From positions 27,684,808-27,748,807 of the forward strand of contig NC_045139.1 in assembly GCF_008831285.2 (NCBI RefSeq): a stretch of DNA of 64,000 nucleotides. Reading direction: 5' to 3'. Source of the stretch: Nymphaea colorata. Its lineage: Eukaryota > Streptophyta > Magnoliopsida > Nymphaeales > Nymphaeaceae. The first letter of the stretch is position 1. Each line of letters begins with the position of its first letter. The position numbers were made by a program, and so were the translations under genes. The notes below the pieces were generated by a model. It made no database searches, was not told the DNA's origin, and saw only the letters and a list, made by a program, of their open reading frames with translations. This document shows, one piece after another, positions 11,171 to 22,589 of the stretch.

Positions 11171-13071
11171 GTTATAGAGATCATAATTTTAGGTTGTGTC
11201 TCACATGACAAATAGATTGTGATACACACGTGAAGAGTATTGACATGTTAGCGGATGGGGCCAACTGCATATGTAGTGGATATGTATGGTGGACATATAG
11301 TGTTAATTTGTGTGTATTTTGTTAATTTGCATGCACTTGTTAGTGTTTGTTTTGTTATTCAATATTTATCATGTACTTGTTGACATTATTCTGTGTGGAG
11401 CATCAACTGCATGAATCTGTATGTGGAGTATTATCTCTTGATTGATCAACAAACATGGTGAACCTTTCTTCTACTAGTAAGCATATGAAATTTCTATAAT
11501 CTTCACATTATGATGAACTTTTTGGATATATATTTATCGATATTATTTGTTCTTCTGTAGGCTGCACATGCAGTGGTGTTTAGGTTCTTGACCACATATT
11601 ACTTGAAGGGTGATGCTTCAACTGAATGAAATTTTGTACTATAGGAGATTAAATCGTGAGTTCTTTGGCTGTAATGAATCAAACTGGGGTAGTTGGCATG
11701 ACACCTAGGAATTGCAACATCACAAGGCCTTGTAGGAGAGGTCTAATTACAATGTGGGAACCAATTGTGAAGCAAGTGAAGTTTCCATATTTTACTTTCT
11801 TTTTGGTGCTGCTTGTTTTATAGTATCTCTATTTGCTCTCAATTTGTTCTCATTTTGTATTTATGTGCATCATTTATTTCCATTTAGAATGATAAATTGA
11901 AAATTTGACTACAAATATTTTTGATGACATGGTGCACAACCCATTTGATTACGTCTTAAAAACTTTGTTGTCTTGAACAGCTCCAAATGCTGGCATTTAC
12001 TGTTTAAAACTGGTAATTCATCCTTTTCATGTGAAGGAAACATTCAAGAAGTGCAAGGGTTACCATGTGTGAAGCTGTTTAATGTTAGTCATTTTTAAAA
12101 GGCAAACTTGTAAGTTGGATGCGAAACTGATTTTTTCCCTTTCCTCTGTGTTTCATTTGGTATGAGAAAATGATTGTGTTCTTCTTAACATTTCAACCTC
12201 TACTTTGTGAATATGATTGAAAAGTTGTTCACTAATCCCTAATATCTAATTTTCACTTTTGTTAGACAACTTTTGGATTTAGAAGAAGGGCAAGTATATT
12301 CAGTTAAAGGTTTGGTTCTTGTTAGTGTAAATAATGATATTGTTCAGGTAGAGAGAAGAGGCTCTAGAAGGAAGTGGAAGTGACTGTGGCAATCAGCTCA
12401 TGACAACTTTGAGTAAGTAGGCCCTGTTTGATGCTATTAGGTTTTGTCTACTCTGTTGACCATGCTTGCCTTTTTAATGGATGATTGTTCACCTTGTCAG
12501 GACTTTTTGTATTAGTAGTTACCATGTTTTTCTTGCATAGTATGGACAGTGTTTTAACACCGTAGTGCAAAATGCAGCTTTGTCATGACCACCAATAAGA
12601 AGCTCTATGTAGGCGTGAATCTCTACATTCTTTTATTTATCTTCAGATTTAGCTCAAAAAATATGCTAGTGTTGTAGTGAGCCCTGTAATACTCACGACC
12701 ATGTTCATGTATCTTGTCAAGCACTTGACTGTAAAACGTTGCAATGACCCTTGTAATACTCATGATCTTGTTCATGTATCTTCTCTATTAATCGAGAAGA
12801 AATAGTTACATTTCTTACATTTTTAAAGTGGTGTTACTGCTGCAAAGACAACTATCTTGTCACTGAAAACACAACGCTAAAAAAATTTATCTATGGTTTT
12901 TTTCCTACGCACCAAACATAGATAATTTTTTAATAAAAAAAGCTTCCAGGCCATTAAACATGGTCTGGAGTTGGAAAAATCAAAATTTTTCCTTCCGTAT
13001 ATTTTTCCTGAATTTTTTTCCATGGTAAATTTACCGCTCAAATTTTTACCCTGCCATCAAACGGGACCTTA

Positions 13072-16000
13072 AGAAAAGAAAAATCTACTTGCACAGTACA
13101 GGTCATTTATCCATTTGTGGTTCAGGTAAAGAGTCGCAAAATTTTCCACCATGAGTGAAGGAGCAGCTTGGTAAGAAGAGAGGTATAGAAAGGTCGTAAG
13201 GTGAAGACAATTTCTGATTGAGAGTTAATCTTGTTACTTTGTACTGTGTATGCCTTTCATGGCATCATCCTTTCTGAACCAAATCCTCTCTCTTTGTCGG
13301 TCTGAGTTCTAGAACCTGTTAGTTTCGTCGGTTTCGTAATAAGATTAGACGACTTCTATGATTTGGTTGGGAAAATAACAAAGTTTGCAAGTTGGGAACC
13401 AACTGTTCTCATGAATAATGCCATTCTGATGGCAAAATCTAATCACAGAATTTCCTATGGCTTTCTGATATGTATGTAATTTCACTCAAGATTACTTATC
13501 TTTAGTTTTGTCTGTGTACTTTGATGGCCTTCTTTCTATGGAGGACAAAACAAATTGGGTTACTCTTGGTAGAGTTAACATACTACCTAATCTCCCCTCC
13601 TCCTTTCTGCCTTCTCCTTCTTCTTTGTCTCTCCTTCGATCAGATCCAATGAGGGCAATTTGCGGCCCCCTCCATCCTCCTCCATTAGCTCTAGAGAACC
13701 CTGAGTCGAGCTGATGCTATTAACGACTCCCTTCTCCACCTTCTTCCCTACAACCGCCACCCACCCTTATCTGCCACAGGAAAGAGTTTCTAGGGAATAA
13801 ATCCATACACCGTCTATGTTATTTCCTCCTTTTTAAGAGATAGATAGAGAGAGTATTGAATCTGAATTACCATTGCTACTCTGGCTATCTCTGATGTGCC
13901 TCTTCTCTTGTTTTTTTGTTTTCGCCTTCTACTGGATGCACAATTTGGAATTTTTTCTTTCATGTTTTAGCCTCTTTGGAGTTTACAGTCTCATTCATTT
14001 TTTCTTTCTATGACGTTCTATGCGTCCTGGTTGTTGATCATGGCCTTTATGTATTTTTTTCCTTTCACAACCAAATGATCTCTAGTAGTCTTAAATTACT
14101 GAAAACAAAACTCACAAATCGAATGTTCTCAAGGTTGTTCCTTTGTCTTCATTAACAAATCTTTCATTGACTACTAACAGGTTCTTTTGTAATGACATTA
14201 TGTTTGTGTTTTGTAATTTCAACTGGCAAGCTTTGTGACCTTGCTGCAACGTTCTTCCCAACAATAATATAAATACTTAATTATATAAATGGAGCATGTA
14301 ACAACCAGAGCAAACATTACTTTTTGATAATCAATCTGAATAGAAGTCTTTTTATAAACAGTGGTAGTTTATAATAGTATTAATTTGTTGTTTCACTTGC
14401 CAATTCAATTGAATCGTCAAATCGACCAATGCTCCAAAATAAAATTGAGTGTCACTTATACCTTGGCCTTTTGCGCTTTTCTTGGGTTTCTTGGACCTTT
14501 TCAACTGTTTGAAGTATTAGGATGGGAGGTCGTTTGAACTTGTGAGCGACCAAGTCGATTTTTTTAGTGCAAGTTGCATCTTGGTGTGTTGTTTTCAATG
14601 AGACTTGCTAGAAACATATTGACCTTTCATCAATGGTTAGTTTGATCCCTTGTTTAGAGGCTGCCCAGATAATGAAGTGCTTACTGAATACCTCGACTAG
14701 TTTGATTCTGAATAATAATTCTGTTATTTTCATACTATCATAGCATTTGTTTCCGTTTTTCAAATTTTAATTTCTATCCTTTAATGATTTAATTCTTCTA
14801 GAAAAGGGTGCAAACATTTCTTATGAGTTTCGAATCTCTTTCCTTGAACAACTGCAATTGCTGCCTGCTTCGTCATTGCTGACAAGACAATCCTAGAGTG
14901 TGCAAGGAGAAATACTCAGGCAAATTGTGATAAGTTGAAGTAAGAGTATGATTCTTTGATTTCTGGCCACTCCATGCACTTGGCTTTCTCTGCTTCGTTT
15001 GTTGATCATTTCCCCATAGTGCTTGTTCTATGATGTTGATTCTCATTGTCATTGAACAGAGCTGCAGAGATTTCAGTTGGTCGCTTAAGCTGCCTTTGTC
15101 TTACTTTACGATCTCATGTATCAGAGTTGAAGTTGAACATCTTCTTCTCATCTCTGATATGTTTAATCCTGAAACATGAAAACCAGTAATTCCCACCATA
15201 GCATCTTTGTTTTTTTTCTAAATGTTGGTACACAGAATTTGAAAGCTCCAATTACAGGGGTGTTTCTTAATAAGTTCACAGATTGCTTAAAAGCGGTTCA
15301 ACTGCATTCTTTGTCTTCTTTATATATTTTTTTCTTTTTTTTTTACTTTCTTCTCGATTTTCATTTTTGTCAAGTTTTCGTTTTTATGTTTAAATGGAGA
15401 TATTTTCGTCATAAATGCATATAACCAGGTTCCATCTTGCTTGGTGCGAGCTCCAGCTGCCCACTCAACTTGCTGTCCTTGTTGAGCTTGGCGATGACCT
15501 TAACAAGGTTTTCTCCAACCTGAATCCATTTAGTCAAAACATCTATTCCCTTTGCTTTTATTTTGACTAAGTTCCAAATGAGAAGGGAAAGTCCCGAAGG
15601 CTGGTCCCACCCGATCACCAGTCGCACTTTCTTTTGGAACATGAAAATGTGAAGGCACGACGCCATGAAAAATAATAAGTTAATGAAAAAATGTATTTTT
15701 ACTTTTACAGTCATATCTTTCTAATATGTATCCAAAAACATGTCTAATATGTATCAAGGAATATGGCTCGTATTGAATAATCAAGCAGCCTTATTACCAA
15801 TGATGTCATTAAATTTACATTTTGAATTCTTAAAATGCTTGTTTAGTGTGTCTTTCACTATCATGGAAACAATTTGACAAGTAGCATTGCATTTTTTTTC
15901 TTTTGTGTCTTCAGTAAAATGAGGTGCATGTTGTGTCATTTATTATCTTCCTTTAGCCAGTATGAGTTTTCTCGTTACATATATATCATAAGCCTAGAAC

Positions 16001-16560
16001 AATTTTGGGGAAATTTCCTTAGTGTCATCATGATGTTTACACAATTGAAAACCATTATCACCAGTTTTTTCATGATTATGCAGCAAGAATTCATTTAAAA
16101 ATTTATTATTGTTGGGATAATGGCAGGAAATGGTAATTTTGGAAGGTTGTCAATCTCAACACATTTTTCTTGGAAATTTGTGAATAAATTTACGAATGGG
16201 AACGTGCATATGAGTGCTCATTTGAATTTTTTTTAATCTATGGGTTGCTTTCATATGTGAAAATAAATTTGTTTTACCATCACTAATATAATAAAAGTAA
16301 ATAAACAAAGTGACTTGCAAAGAGACATAATGCATCCAATGTCATCTTTCTCTCTCTCGTTCGGTATTTGTCATGTGTTTCTTGTACACAATACACGAAG
16401 AGTTATGTTTAGCTTTGGCTTGTCATATTATTGTTGTATATTTGTTTATTTGCACAACAAATCAATTGTTTAAACTTCTTTCATGTAACTAAATTGCTTG
16501 ATCTTCTTATACTTCTATTTGTTAAAATTAGATGAGTAGCCACCATAACAAACTATAGTG
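13072..16560. other. No supported gene
   Basis: AT-rich DNA with a CT-rich patch around 13.59-13.76 kb and many T runs. Open frames are under about 100 codons and show no family I recognise, including the 101-codon minus-strand frame at 15409-15714. The stretch may be part of the larger Harbinger element to the right or flanking DNA; no inverted termini were found. Confidence 0.5.
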
Positions 16561-16595
16561 AGATGAAATCAAGTGTCATTTTTATTTGACATGAT

Positions 16596-17338
16596 GTTAG
16601 AGCAAGCTAAGATTCCTGGAATGCTTGATTCCTTGAATGCAGACATGAGGTGGGCTAAAATAAATAGCTATGAAAGTGGTTGAGCGAAAATTGATTGAAG
16701 CATATAGACCAATGTTTACATTAGAAAAAATTTGAAACAAGCTAAAAAGAGCAAAACCTGACTTGCAAGTGATGAAAAATATGCTCACTGATTTTGGATT
16801 TGGGTGGGACCCAGATAAAAAAATTATAAAAGTAGATGATAACATGTGAAAAGAGTATATGCAAAAATACCCAAATAGGAAAAAATATAAATTGCCAACA
16901 ACATGGAAGTATTATGAACATTCAATGGAAATTTGGGGATCTTCCACTGCATTGGGTGACAGGAGTGACATAGGTAGTAGGGCACTAGATGACATACAAA
17001 TAAATGTGGATGAATAAGATGAAAATGATTTTCAGTTATCTACTTCACCAATGGATAACAATGCTCCTACTCAAAGAGAAACTTCCAACAGCACGAGGGG
17101 AAACAAAAGGGCAAGAACCTCCACAACCATGAAAGATGATACTTTTGAAACCATTGGTGAGTACATACGACAACTTGTGGAAACCCAACCTGCAGTTGTT
17201 TTGCAGAAAAGTGGAGAAATTTTAAGAGATATGCATGCAAAAAGGAAAATTGATAATCCTTTGCTTTTCATATCAATCGATTTACTTTCAAATTTTGATA
17301 AATCAAACGTTTTTCTTATGATGTCACGTGAGTTGTAG
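16596..17338 (+). pseudogene. Harbinger ORF1: Myb/SANT-like protein, decayed
   Basis: The plus strand reads NKLKRAKPDLQVMKNMLTDF then GFGWDPDKKIIKVDDNM, stop, KEYMQKYPNRKKYKLPTTW. This is the second half of a Myb/SANT-like domain followed by the usual W..YE... linker. Downstream an Asp/Glu-rich stretch and a polar region lead to a 95-codon open frame (17051-17338) with a basic run (RGNKRARTS) and a helical tail (TIGEYIRQLVETQPAVVLQK), as in Harbinger ORF1 proteins, which bind DNA and help import the transposase. Three or more in-frame stops show that it is dead. The transposase follows on the same strand within about 300 bp. Confidence 0.75.
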
Positions 17339-17699
17339 ATTAGGTGGTTGCGCACGCAGATTGGCTACCAAGAGGTAATGTTTGTAACTGTGTATCATTA
17401 TGGAGATTTGTAATTATGCATTACTTTTGATGTGTGTAACTGTTTGTAATTTGAGATATATTTTAGTTGTTTGTAATAGTGTATTTTTTATGTCTGTAAC
17501 TGTTTGTAATTTGTGATATATTGTAAATGGTTATGAATTCATGCTTGCAATTGTTTTTTATTTTATAATTCTTTGCAATTAAATAGTATTTATTCTCATG
17601 AATTTGTGTATTTATCATCAAGATGGATGAAAAATCCACAGTTATCTTTATTCTTATTATGTGTTTAATGATGGAATGCTTGAAAGCTCAAGGCCGGCC

Positions 17700-18856
17700 T
17701 ACCAAAAATTTAGTACATACTAATCGACTAGCAAGGCCCAATTTGTACATGACTGTATGCATGCACACCCAAAAATTTGTTTGCATCTATTGAGGGTGGA
17801 TCAAAGAACATATGCATTATTATGCAACTTGTTAAAAAGTAAGGAGTTGTTATGTGATGCAAGAGAAATCACAATTGAAGAACAAGTAGCGATATTTCTC
17901 ATTACTTTGAGACATGAACAGTGAAATCGACGAATCCAATATGATTTTCAGCACTCAGGACAAACAATTAGTAAGTACTTCAACTTAGTTTTGAAAGCAA
18001 TTCTCCATATTTCACATGAATACGTGGGACGTAGAGCTGATACTACACTACAATTCACAACAGCTATTCATAGTCAAACTTTTTATTTATCGTAAAACAT
18101 TTAGATTACTAACACATATTATGTATCAATAGGATTGTTTGGGAGCAATGGATGGCACACACATTCTAGTATATGTCCAAAGAGATGACTAAAATCGTTG
18201 GAGAAATAGAAAAGGGTTTTTATCTCAAAATGTTTTAGCAATGGTGGGATTCGATATGCAGTTTCACTACATACTAGCTGATTGGGAGGGAAGTGCGACT
18301 GATGAAAGAGTATTGTACAATGCACTAAAAGATAATATTCATCCATTAGAAGTTCCACATTAGTAAGAAAATAAACATCAATGGTTTAAATTTACTATGA
18401 TCAATTTAATTGTTTGACTGACAAAACACATACTGTTGATTATGAAATAGGTAAATATTATCTTGTCAATGCTAGATGCCCAAATATTGTCGAATTATTA
18501 ACTTCATATAGAAGATGTCAGTATTTAATGTGTTTGGATCTAGGCAAATTGAGACAAAAGAAGAATTGTACAATTATAGACACCCATCTTTGCGTACTGT
18601 TGTGGAGAGAGTGTTTGGTTTTCTTAAGGCAAGGTTTTCGATTTTGAAGAATCATGTGTCATATCAAATATCCACTCAAGTTAAAATTATACACGTAGTA
18701 TGTGCTCTTCATAATTTTATAATGAACCGCAATTTAAATGTTGAACAATTTCCTTTTGATGATATAAATGATAGTGAAGTAAGTGAAATTATAAATAATG
18801 ATGAAAATACTAGACAAACACAAATACGTGGTAGCAACAATGAACTTCATGAATAA
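17700..18856 (+). pseudogene. PIF/Harbinger DDE transposase, decayed and catalytically altered
   Basis: In order: an N-terminal helix-turn-helix region (YALLCNLLKSKELLCDAREI then EEQVAIFLITLRHE, and SGQTISKYFNLVLKAIL). The first catalytic Asp lies in CLGAMDGTHI (18,133-18,165), followed by RNRKGFLSQNVLAMVGFD and ADWEGSATDERVL. Next comes YYLVNARCPN at about 18,450, where the family has VDAGYP. After a frameshift come LRTVVERVFGFLKARF, with the catalytic Glu, and VVCALHNFIMNRN. The second catalytic Asp is Asn here (codon AAT). Together with at least two stops and one frameshift this means no active enzyme. About 390 codons of the family are represented, so the gene was once full length. Confidence 0.88.
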
Positions 18857-19589
18857 ATCACTTCAACAATGTGGAATGATTATGTTTCAAGTTAGATACT
18901 CATTGTCTAACATTCTCATTATATTATATGTCATTGTCTTAATTATACTTGATTATTATAATATTTTATGGTGATAATCTAATTATTTGTTCGTCTTTTC
19001 AATTTCTAAAATGCATGAACCAGACAGTGATGCCTCTTCTCAAGTATTACATGGTTTCAATGGGAAGAGTAGTGTGTAGGACAGAAGACTAGTTATCTAG
19101 CGAGTTGTCATAGTTATTTTTATATTTATGGCAACTCTAGTTTAAACTTTTATATCTATCTTTGGGTCAATGTACTCCAACATATGTTTTACAACAGTTG
19201 AACATTTTAAACTATTTGTATTTTGTAGTTTTACTTGATACCGGTGACTATATAAATGTTTGTATATTTAACAATAATGATGTTTTTGTTATATATATGA
19301 ATCTATTGAAAGAGTTGATTTTGCTATAATGTTATGGATCATGTTATCGAATGTATTGATTTGCATATAACAAGTTGTTATGAATTTTACACTTTTTTGA
19401 TATAACATGTTTAAAAAATAAGATATTCTTATCATCATATAACAGACAGATTAGATATAATAGACAAAAGTAATCACACTAGATAAAACAAATAGTTTGA
19501 ATGAAATATAAACAAGCATCAGACAGGACAAACAAACTGACATAACTGACCATGGAAGACACAAACATTAGACAGAATAGACAAATCAG
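18857..19589. other. No supported gene; AT-rich
   Basis: The first part may be the 3' end of the Harbinger remnant. The stretch 19.44-19.6 kb has repeated GACAGA/AGACAAA words and may be decayed Copia linker on the minus strand. No terminal inverted repeat with TTA was identified. Confidence 0.45.
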
Positions 19590-21290
19590 ACAGTACATCA
19601 AACTATGGACAAGAAACATCATTGTTCATGAGGACAGTACAATAGTGTGATGGACAGGACGTTCTATTTGTCTTGCCCCAATGGACTACAATCAAATGAC
19701 CTTTAATGGGGTCATTTGGTGAGAGAGATGGCTGGCGGTACTCATATTCAAATGAGTCATATGTGGGCCTATCACTATTAGGAATTTTTTGAAAACAAAA
19801 ATTCATGTTCAACAGATTTGACATCTCGGCTGGTAAAAACTTCTTGTGTTTCAAGGTCATAAACCTTGTAGGTGCTTTAACCAAATGAGTATCCATAAAA
19901 ATTCACTTGCATGCTTGAACATCAAATTTATGAGTTTTGGAAATATTATAGGTGTAACAAAAACACCCAAAAGTACGAACATGATCATACTTAGGATGTT
20001 TATGGTAAAGTATTTCATAAGGAGTTCTTTTTTTTAAGGGTTGAGTTGGCAATCAGTTGATCAAATAGCCGGCTGTCAAAACACATTCTCCCCAAAATAT
20101 TAAAGGAATGATGGCTTGGAATCTAAGGGGTCGAGCAATATTTAAAAGATCTTTGTGTTTGCATTCGACAACTCCATTTTGTTGGAGAGTCGCAATGCAA
20201 GAGGGGTGTCTTGTGATGCTCTTTGTTTGTGAAAAAATAACCATGTTACTATAAAAAAAATTCAGCACCATTATGGCTGCAAATTTTTTGAACCAGGGTT
20301 TGGAATTGATTTTCCACCATCATTAGAAAACTTTGAATTATGAACAAAGTTTCAGATTTATATCTCATTAGATATGACAAAGTTTAGCAAGAAAAATCAT
20401 CCATAATAGTTAAAAAATAATGTGTGCCTGAAAGCAAAGCCGTTTGGTATTTTCCCATATATCATAATGAATCAATTGAAAATAGCTAGTAGTGGAAATA
20501 GAACTAGTGGGGAAAAGGCAAATGAGATTGTTTTGCAAGTTGACAAATAAAGCAATGTTCATTGACATGAGAAAGATCAATAAAATTAAATAAAATCTTA
20601 AGGCGATAATATAAAAAGTGGCCGAGCTGGTAATGCCACAAGGCTGAAGGACAAGGTGTCACATTGGCAGCAATTGGATCACCTTTCTCCAAGACGTACA
20701 AGCCGCCTTCCAGCTTACCCCGACCAATCATTCTGTCCTCAATAACACGAAAGACATCATTAAAGAGAACGTCACAGTGAGTCTTGGTGACCAACTTAGG
20801 AACAAAAACAAGATTAGTTGAGAAAGCTGGAATACTAGGACATTAGATACAGTGAAAAAAGAATTCAATCGCACTTCACCAACATGAGTGACCAGGGTGA
20901 ATGAACCATTAGGAAGTTTACCTGGATTACACATAGCTGACATAGGAACTGAAAGATGGGATAGGGAACTCATCATGTGATGAGCAGCTCCAGTGTCTAT
21001 AATCCATGGTTGGGAAGTAATGGTACAAGCGAGAAGTTTAGGGGTTTGAGAATTCATGAACTCCATAAATTGGCAGTACAGGCCTGGATTGAAGTTGATG
21101 GTACTGCTGTGTTTGGAGACTTGACACACCGGCAATGATGCTAGAGGATGTAGAGTTTACCTTAGGTTGCTGTCCTTGAGCATTAGAAGAACCTCACTTT
21201 GCAAAACCATGAAAATGATAACAACAACCTGTAGTGTGTCTCATGTGGCCACAATGTTCACATTCACTATTACAACACTCTACTCCCTAC
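19590..21290 (-). pseudogene. Copia gag-protease-integrase remnant
   Basis: Minus-strand order: a gag zinc knuckle CEHCGHMRHTTGCC (C-x2-C-x4-H-x4-C) near 21,240-21,290; protease with WIIDTGAAHHM and SVPMSAMCNPGKLPNG near 20,940-21,010; a GAG-pre-integrase piece ALWHYQLGHF...CFICQLAKQSHLPFP near 20,510-20,680. Integrase follows with QQNGVVECKHKDLLNIARPL and FWGECVLTAGYLIN near 20,060-20,190, then TPYEILYHKHPKYDHVRTFG and KFDVQA near 19,920-20,030, and then a polar linker. Several stops and frameshifts break it. It ends in the linker just where RT should begin. A minus-strand Copia fragment beginning in the linker and running through RT and RNase H lies at 5.4-6.8 kb, so these may be two halves of one element. 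Confidence 0.87.
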
Positions 21291-21900
21291 GGATGTTGCT
21301 TGGGGCGACATCCGTCGCCAATATATTTTGTCTATCGCGCCAACTTTAAATCTCACGGAGGATATATCTTTAAGGTGAAAAATTTTTCATGCAAGCATGT
21401 CAGAGAGAGAGAGAGAGAGAGAGAGGAAGGGCAAAGGAGGGAAGAGGAATGCAATGTAGGAGAAGATGAAGAGGCAGCGATGGCTTCTTCTTCCCTAATC
21501 TGACGCTCGTGAAAGATCTATACATCTATGATCCCTCTCTCTCTCTTCCTCTTTCTCTCTCATGCCTCTTTTTATGAATCGTAAGCCTTGGGATTCGATA
21601 ATTTTTGCTTAATTTTGCTATTGTTGCTTAGGAATGTTCCATTGTATCAGCATGTCAAGCTGGCAGCCATGGCATGGCCAGTGATGGTAGCGATCGGTCG
21701 ATCCTTCTCATCATGAGCCTGAGGCATTCCTGAGAGGAGGCAGAGCCTGATAGGCTTGGAGTACACAAGATTATCTTCTTGTTACCTTCATCAACAAGAA
21801 AAAATCTTCTTTTTGATCCTTACCCCTTCTAACTTTTTTTTTTCCTTTTAACTAAGGCTTGGAGGAGACAAAAAAACAACAACAAAGCTTTTATTGTAAA
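21291..21900. other. No supported gene; (GA)n tract and CT-rich patch
   Basis: A GA run lies at 21402-21424 and a CT-rich patch around 21.53-21.57 kb. This is where the gag start and 5' LTR of the minus-strand Copia element would be expected, but I found no repeat of the 5.38-kb LTR start. Confidence 0.5.
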
Positions 21901-22465
21901 TCCATATTGTAACAATGTTTTTGGGGATGCATTGAAGAAGTGAAGTACTAGAAAATCCAAGCTATGGGCTTCTCTGATGAAAGTTAATGCAAAAATTAAA
22001 AACGTGTGCAGCTATCTTTATGAAGAAGGTGAAGGGTTCAACTTTTGGGTTCCCCAATAATTCCATTGTGCCATGACAAGTGCCTCTTCACCTTGCCTAT
22101 TTTAATTTTTAGTTTTTTGTTTTTAATGCATATGTCAATTATGGCCATAGTGGAATCACCAAGAGTCATGTCAATTATGGCCATAGTGGAATCACCAAGA
22201 GTCATGTCATTTATTTTTCAGTTTTTTTTTGCAATGTATATATATGACTCTTTGGGTCAGCCAAATGTGAGTGAGAAAGGCTTTCAAGTGTGCTCAAAGT
22301 TTTATTGTCGTGTGCTTAAATCTTTGCTGCCTTGTGTCATGCCTTGCGACCACTTGAAGAAATAAGTAGTGGATTAGTTGTTGTGTGGTTCTTGTGTTAT
22401 ATTCATGTCATTTTACAGGAGCACAAGAAGAGGATGTGCAGGCAGGCCATTCCTTTAGAAAATAG
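21901..22465 (+). mobile_element. Probable 5' LTR of the plus-strand Copia element (left end not fixed)
   Basis: The PBS at 22466 places the LTR end just upstream. The stretch holds a TATA-like GTATATATATG at about 22,236 and a duplicated 36-bp segment, both plausible U3 features. A matching 3' LTR was not found, because the element is cut off near 26.5 kb, so the outer boundary cannot be set from this window. Confidence 0.45.
22132..22204. repeat. Two perfect tandem copies of a 36-bp unit
   Basis: ATGTCAATTATGGCCATAGT begins a unit at 22132 and again at 22168, with no mismatch. It lies just upstream of the TATA-like sequence in the inferred LTR. Such U3 duplications are common in plant Copia LTRs and can act as enhancer-like repeats; that role is inference here. 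Confidence 0.9.
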
Positions 22466-22477
22466 TGGTATCAGAGA
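22466..22477 (+). other. Primer binding site (initiator tRNA-Met type)
   Basis: TGGTATCAGAGA matches the plant LTR element PBS TGGTATCAGAGC, complementary to the 3' end of initiator tRNA-Met, at 11 of 12 positions. It lies about 125 bp upstream of the gag start. Confidence 0.85.
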
Positions 22478-22589
22478 CAGGTTGATTGTATTGTTGTGAT
22501 TGCTAGTAAGAGTGCAAAAGAGAAGTCTGCAAGGTAAAATCTGCACATAACTTGTTCGGCAAAATTTCTGTGGAAAATTTTTGTTCATT

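Larger units (their letters stand above)
7449..13068. mobile_element. PIF/Harbinger-type DNA transposon, 5,620 bp, TTA target-site duplication
   Basis: The left end reads GGCCCCATTTGATG and the reverse complement of the right end reads GGTCCCGTTTGATG, so 12 of 14 terminal bases match as an inverted repeat. TTA stands immediately outside both ends (7446-7448 and 13069-13071), the 3-bp target duplication typical of PIF/Harbinger. Subterminal similarity continues: GGGGTAATTTTACCCTGGAAA at 7567-7587 has an inverted counterpart at 13013-13037. Inside are CT-rich leader-like DNA, a three-copy tandem repeat, a long CA/TA microsatellite and a decayed Myb/SANT-like ORF. No DDE transposase was recognised, so it is now non-autonomous. 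Its family is inferred from termini, TSD and the Myb/SANT remnant. Confidence 0.8.

Noticed and set aside
12420-13068. A smaller Harbinger/MITE from GGCCCTGTTTGATGC to the right terminus
   Set aside because: The three bases to the left are GTA, not TTA, and similarity to the known end stops after about 14 bases. Kept only as a remark.
15409-15714. 101-codon minus frame as a possible host gene exon
   Set aside because: No recognisable family, no supporting splice pattern, and similar-sized random frames are common in this AT-rich stretch.
21289-21315. Hairpin with 8-bp stem ACGGATGT/ACATCCGT
   Set aside because: A stem this short with an 11-base loop occurs by chance, and it lies at the edge of a Copia gag remnant with no other RNA-gene signal.
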